The notes under the pieces were generated by a model that made no database searches, was not told the DNA's origin, and saw nothing but the letters and a program-made list of their open reading frames with translations. The translations under genes were made by a program, and so were the position numbers. A stretch of DNA of 7,338 nt from assembly GCA_027620105.1 (NCBI GenBank), contig JAQCIA010000092.1, positions 1-7,338 on the forward strand. The letters are read 5' to 3'. Numbering within the stretch: the first letter of the stretch is position 1; each line of letters opens with the position of its first letter. Origin of the DNA: Verrucomicrobiota bacterium. Its GTDB lineage: Bacteria > Verrucomicrobiota > Kiritimatiellia > UBA8416 > JAIOPI01. Shown in pieces: positions 5,669-7,338 of this stretch.

Positions 5669-6189
5669 GCGGACTCCGAACTGAACAATTGAGCGTCGCC
5701 GCGCGCTGTGGTGCCCTGATTTCCGTCTGTCACGCGTACGGAACGGATCTCACGCAGAGGCCCAGAGGTCGCGAAGATATTTGCGAGCTTCCGAACGCTT
5801 GCCTGGCGAGGTCGGCCAGGCGCAGCCGCATGCCGATTCAAGAATCGCCCTCGCCGCAGTTCGTGAAGTGAAAAACGGATCGGCGATCTCTGCGGATCGA
5901 CGTGAACAATCCGTGCCGATTGCGTCGACTTGTCGCCCGCCGCTTTTCGTCGATGCGCGTTGCATTCCATGGGCGGCGCCGTCCGGCCAGACCGCCAGCG
6001 GCGCAGCAGCAAGGGCCACAGCGCGATCACCCCGGGCGCGATCATCATCCGAAAGCCACGCGTTCCGGCGCGCGCCAGAGGATCCATGCGCGCCACCCCA
6101 CGCAGCAGAAACGCGATGCAAAAGACAAGCCCGATGAGCCCATAAACAGCCAGCAAGCGCACCGCCCATGCGGCAAGGATCAAGGCCAT
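5665..6189 (-). CDS. Small two-helix membrane protein with a repeat-derived C-terminal extension
   Basis: First gene of the minus-strand block, 174 residues as read. Helix 1 spans about 3-29 (ALILAAWAVRLLAVYGLIGL onward) and helix 2 about 46-63 (RMMIAPGVIALWPLLLRR). The segment PPMECNAHRRKAA (72-84) looks like the natural C-terminus of a roughly 85-residue protein. The following 90 residues are basic, low in hydrophobic pattern and encoded largely by a dispersed repeat (residues about 95-149), so they are probably not original. The frame still stays open and ends in an ATGA overlap with the next gene. The start at 6189 follows a near-consensus promoter by seven bases with no room for a Shine-Dalgarno, suggesting a leaderless message. 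A TTG at 6225 in the same frame coincides with the -35 hexamer and is less likely. Family not recognised; context suggests an accessory subunit of the Rieske-haem membrane protein. Confidence 0.7.
   Translation of the reverse strand: MALILAAWAVRLLAVYGLIGLVFCIAFLLRGVARMDPLARAGTRGFRMMIAPGVIALWPLLLRRWRSGRTAPPMECNAHRRKAAGDKSTQSARIVHVDPQRSPIRFSLHELRRGRFLNRHAAAPGRPRQASVRKLANIFATSGPLREIRSVRVTDGNQGTTARGDAQLFSSESA
5742..5905. repeat. Dispersed-type repeat ('tctcacgcagag' kind) inside the 3' part of a gene
   Basis: One end reads GGATCTCACGCAGAGGCCCA and continues CAGAGGTCGCGAAGATATTT (5756-5782). This is very close to the common intergenic unit tctcacgcagagacgcagagg found in many copies in some bacterial genomes. 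The other end, read on the minus strand from about 5905, has CGTCGATCCGCAGAGATCGC, a degenerate inverted copy (CAGAGgTCGCgaAGAT against CAGAGaTCGCcgAT). Between the arms lie smaller hairpins. The stretch is transcribed within the membrane-protein gene and adds about 55 codons to it. Exact borders are uncertain; an 8-bp direct repeat, TGAACAAT, occurs at 5682-5689 and 5903-5910. Confidence 0.6.
5801..5821. repeat. Perfect 7-bp stem hairpin within the repeat
   Basis: GCCTGGC (5801-5807) pairs with GCCAGGC (5815-5821) across a 7-nt loop. A second short palindrome, CGATTC-AA-GAATCG, follows at 5834-5847. Neither is followed by a T-run, so they are not intrinsic terminators. They fit the folded core of a dispersed repeat. 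Confidence 0.5.
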
Positions 6190-6196
6190 GCGGCGG

Positions 6197-6225
6197 AGTA
6201 TAAGACGCGCCACGCGCAGCGGCAA
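6197..6225 (-). promoter_or_regulatory. Probable promoter of the redox gene block
   Basis: TTGCCG (6220-6225, 4 of 6 consensus) and TATACT (6197-6202, 5 of 6) are separated by exactly 17 nt. The expected start of transcription, near 6190, falls at or next to the ATG at 6189, implying a leaderless transcript for the first gene. It lies just upstream of the divergent acyltransferase gene. No convincing Fur-box palindrome was seen around it. Confidence 0.6.
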
Positions 6226-6283
6226 GGTACGATGGCTGGCTCAGTATTATCGGGGACTCCCGCCCCGGTCCTGATTTCCCTCT

Positions 6284-6312
6284 TTGACAGCGCCTCGCCG
6301 ACATTCGATGAT
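6284..6312 (+). promoter_or_regulatory. Possible promoter of the acyltransferase gene
   Basis: A perfect TTGACA (6284-6289) is followed after 17 nt by GATGAT (6307-6312, 4 of 6 consensus). Transcription would begin around 6319, inside or at the edge of the ribosome site at 6316-6322, which leaves a very short leader. If the gene instead started at ATG 6232 this would lie inside it. Confidence 0.35.
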
Positions 6313-6315
6313 GGC

Positions 6316-6322
6316 GGGGGAG
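6316..6322 (+). promoter_or_regulatory. Ribosome binding site deciding the acyltransferase start
   Basis: GGGGGAG with an 8-nt spacer precedes ATG 6331. The in-frame upstream ATG at 6232 has a weaker AAGG, and codons between 6232 and 6330 (GTA, TTA, TCA, ACT) lack the strong third-position G/C bias of the gene proper, so 6331 is favoured. Confidence 0.5.
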
Positions 6323-6330
6323 TTGAGCGG

Positions 6331-7338
6331 ATGCCGCCTGCGTCGCAACCGAACGTCTTCAGCGTCAGACGCGCCATGGATCCGGCGCGCGGGCTCATTC
6401 TGTCCGCCTCTGCCGATATTCTGGACCGCGTGCTGGCACTGGACCAGATCAGCCGCATCTACACCGATGCCCTCGCGGCCGATCCAGCCCGCCCGTTCGT
6501 CGACCGGCTGCTCGACGCCGTGCCGGTATCCTACACCCTTTCGGCGGAAGATCGCGCACGCATCCCCGCCACCGGCCCGCTCGTGGTCGTGGCCAATCAT
6601 GCATTCGGGGGCATTGAGGGGCTCATCCTGCTGTCCATCCTCCAATCCGTGCGCCCCGACGTGCGCGTCATGGCGAACTACATGCTGCATCAGGTCCCGG
6701 AACTGCGCACATCGTTCATCTTTGTGGACCCCTTCGGACGACCGGGCTCCCCCCAGACCAACTCGCGTCCCCTGCGCGAATCGCTGCGCTGGTTGCGCCA
6801 GGGCGGCATGCTGGGCGTTTTTCCTTCGGGTGAAGTCGCCCGCCTGGACCTGCGCGCGCGTGCCGTGATGGAACCCGCCTGGAGCGAAACCGTGGCCGGC
6901 CTCGTTCGCGCCACGGGGGCAGCGGTGTTGCCGATCTTTTTCTCGGGGGGCAACAGCCCCCTCTTCCACGCGCTGGGGCTCCTGCATCCGCGTCTGCGCA
7001 CCGCCATGCTGCCGCGCCAGCTGTGCAACAAGCGCAACCGCGCGCTGCCGGTCCACATCGGACACGTCATCCCCAAAGCGCGCCTCGCACGCTTCAGCGG
7101 GAATCGCGAACTGGTGAACTATCTGCGGGCACGCACCTATCTGCTCGCCAGCCGCCTGCCAGCCAAGGTACAGCCGGCCCCCCCGCGGCAACGCCCCTGG
7201 CTGCCCTCACGCCAGGATGAATTAATCGCCCCACCCATGCCGCCGGAGCAACTCGTCGCCGAACTCACAACGCTCCCGCCGGATCAGCGACTGACCGGCG
7301 CAGGCGAACTGGATGTCTGGTTCGCCCGCGCCCATCAG
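6331..7338 (+). CDS. Lysophospholipid acyltransferase, hemolysin/OlsA-like (3' end beyond window)
   Basis: A membrane-associated enzyme that transfers an acyl chain to a lysophospholipid or lyso-aminolipid; 336 codons are visible and open to the edge. Catalytic motif I is VVVANHAFGGIEGLIL with N89-H90 and an acidic residue (E96) six positions after the His, the spacing of the hemolysin-like branch rather than the classic HxxxxD of PlsC. Motif III is FPSGEVAR (164-171). GGNSPLFHALGLLHPRLRT (206-224) and the NKRNRALPVHIGHVIP stretch are characteristic of this branch. Related proteins in this branch often continue into a GNAT (OlsB-like) acyltransferase domain. The visible end, with LPPDQRLTGAGELDVWFARA, looks like the linker into such a second part, so the full protein may be much longer (inference). 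It is transcribed divergently from the redox block and need not be functionally linked. Confidence 0.85.
   Translation, partial: MPPASQPNVFSVRRAMDPARGLILSASADILDRVLALDQISRIYTDALAADPARPFVDRLLDAVPVSYTLSAEDRARIPATGPLVVVANHAFGGIEGLILLSILQSVRPDVRVMANYMLHQVPELRTSFIFVDPFGRPGSPQTNSRPLRESLRWLRQGGMLGVFPSGEVARLDLRARAVMEPAWSETVAGLVRATGAAVLPIFFSGGNSPLFHALGLLHPRLRTAMLPRQLCNKRNRALPVHIGHVIPKARLARFSGNRELVNYLRARTYLLASRLPAKVQPAPPRQRPWLPSRQDELIAPPMPPEQLVAELTTLPPDQRLTGAGELDVWFARAHQ

Noticed and set aside
5682..5910. Direct repeat TGAACAAT at 5682-5689 and 5903-5910, a possible target-site duplication around the dispersed repeat
   Set aside because: An 8-bp match over this span can arise by chance, and the repeat-like core begins about 50 bp inside one copy. 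Removing the 221 bp between copies would fuse the two small membrane genes in frame, which is possible but cannot be tested here.
6245..6250. TATTAT as a -10 box for the plus-strand gene
   Set aside because: The bases 16-18 nt upstream do not resemble a -35 box, and TTGACA at 6284 with the ribosome site at 6316 offers a better arrangement.
6247..7191. A 314-codon minus-strand frame opposite the acyltransferase
   Set aside because: Gly/Arg/His-rich and without motifs; the plus strand has the conserved acyltransferase motifs.
1..7338. CRISPR arrays, tRNA or rRNA genes, insertion sequences, riboswitches
   Set aside because: No regularly spaced repeats, cloverleaf or rRNA-like stretches, transposase motifs or known aptamer cores were seen in either strand.

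Overview
This window comes from a high-GC bacterial genome. Eight genes or gene remnants lie on the minus strand and one gene on the plus strand. Intergenic repeats of the 'gaacacggatggacac' and 'tctcacgcagag' kinds, together with the gene families present, suggest a member of the Planctomycetes-Verrucomicrobia group, perhaps an Opitutales-like verrucomicrobium. That placement is an inference from memory; no marker gene is present to confirm it.

Layout, in order of minus-strand transcription starting at about 6190. A near-consensus promoter (6197-6225) reads into a small two-helix membrane protein (5665-6189), whose 3' part runs through a dispersed repeat. Next come a 50-residue single-helix protein (5516-5668), a ferric-reductase-like haem membrane protein with a C-terminal Rieske domain (4485-5519), a 100-bp gap holding a second dispersed repeat, a membrane-anchored Cys-rich protein (3632-4384), and a soluble Rieske-flavodoxin fusion (2489-3583). 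After an 84-bp gap with a possible second promoter come a ferric-iron-type ABC ATPase (1316-2404), the frameshifted remnant of an MFS permease (879-1266), and the matching ABC solute-binding protein (874 to beyond the left edge). The first three genes overlap by ATGA at both junctions. No ABC permease lies in the window; if there is one, it would be beyond position 1.

Divergent from this block, a lysophospholipid-acyltransferase gene related to hemolysin/OlsA proteins runs on the plus strand from about 6331 past the right edge.

How the genes may work together (inference): the membrane protein has the histidine pattern of ferric-reductase/MsrQ-type domains but carries a Rieske domain where ferric reductases carry an FAD/NAD(P)H module. 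The Rieske-flavodoxin fusion could supply the missing flavin step. Electrons would go from NAD(P)H to FMN, to Rieske centres, to membrane haem, and then to an outward-facing acceptor, possibly the Cys-rich anchored protein or ferric iron. The adjacent ABC import genes fit a role in iron handling. None of this chemistry is proven by the sequence alone.
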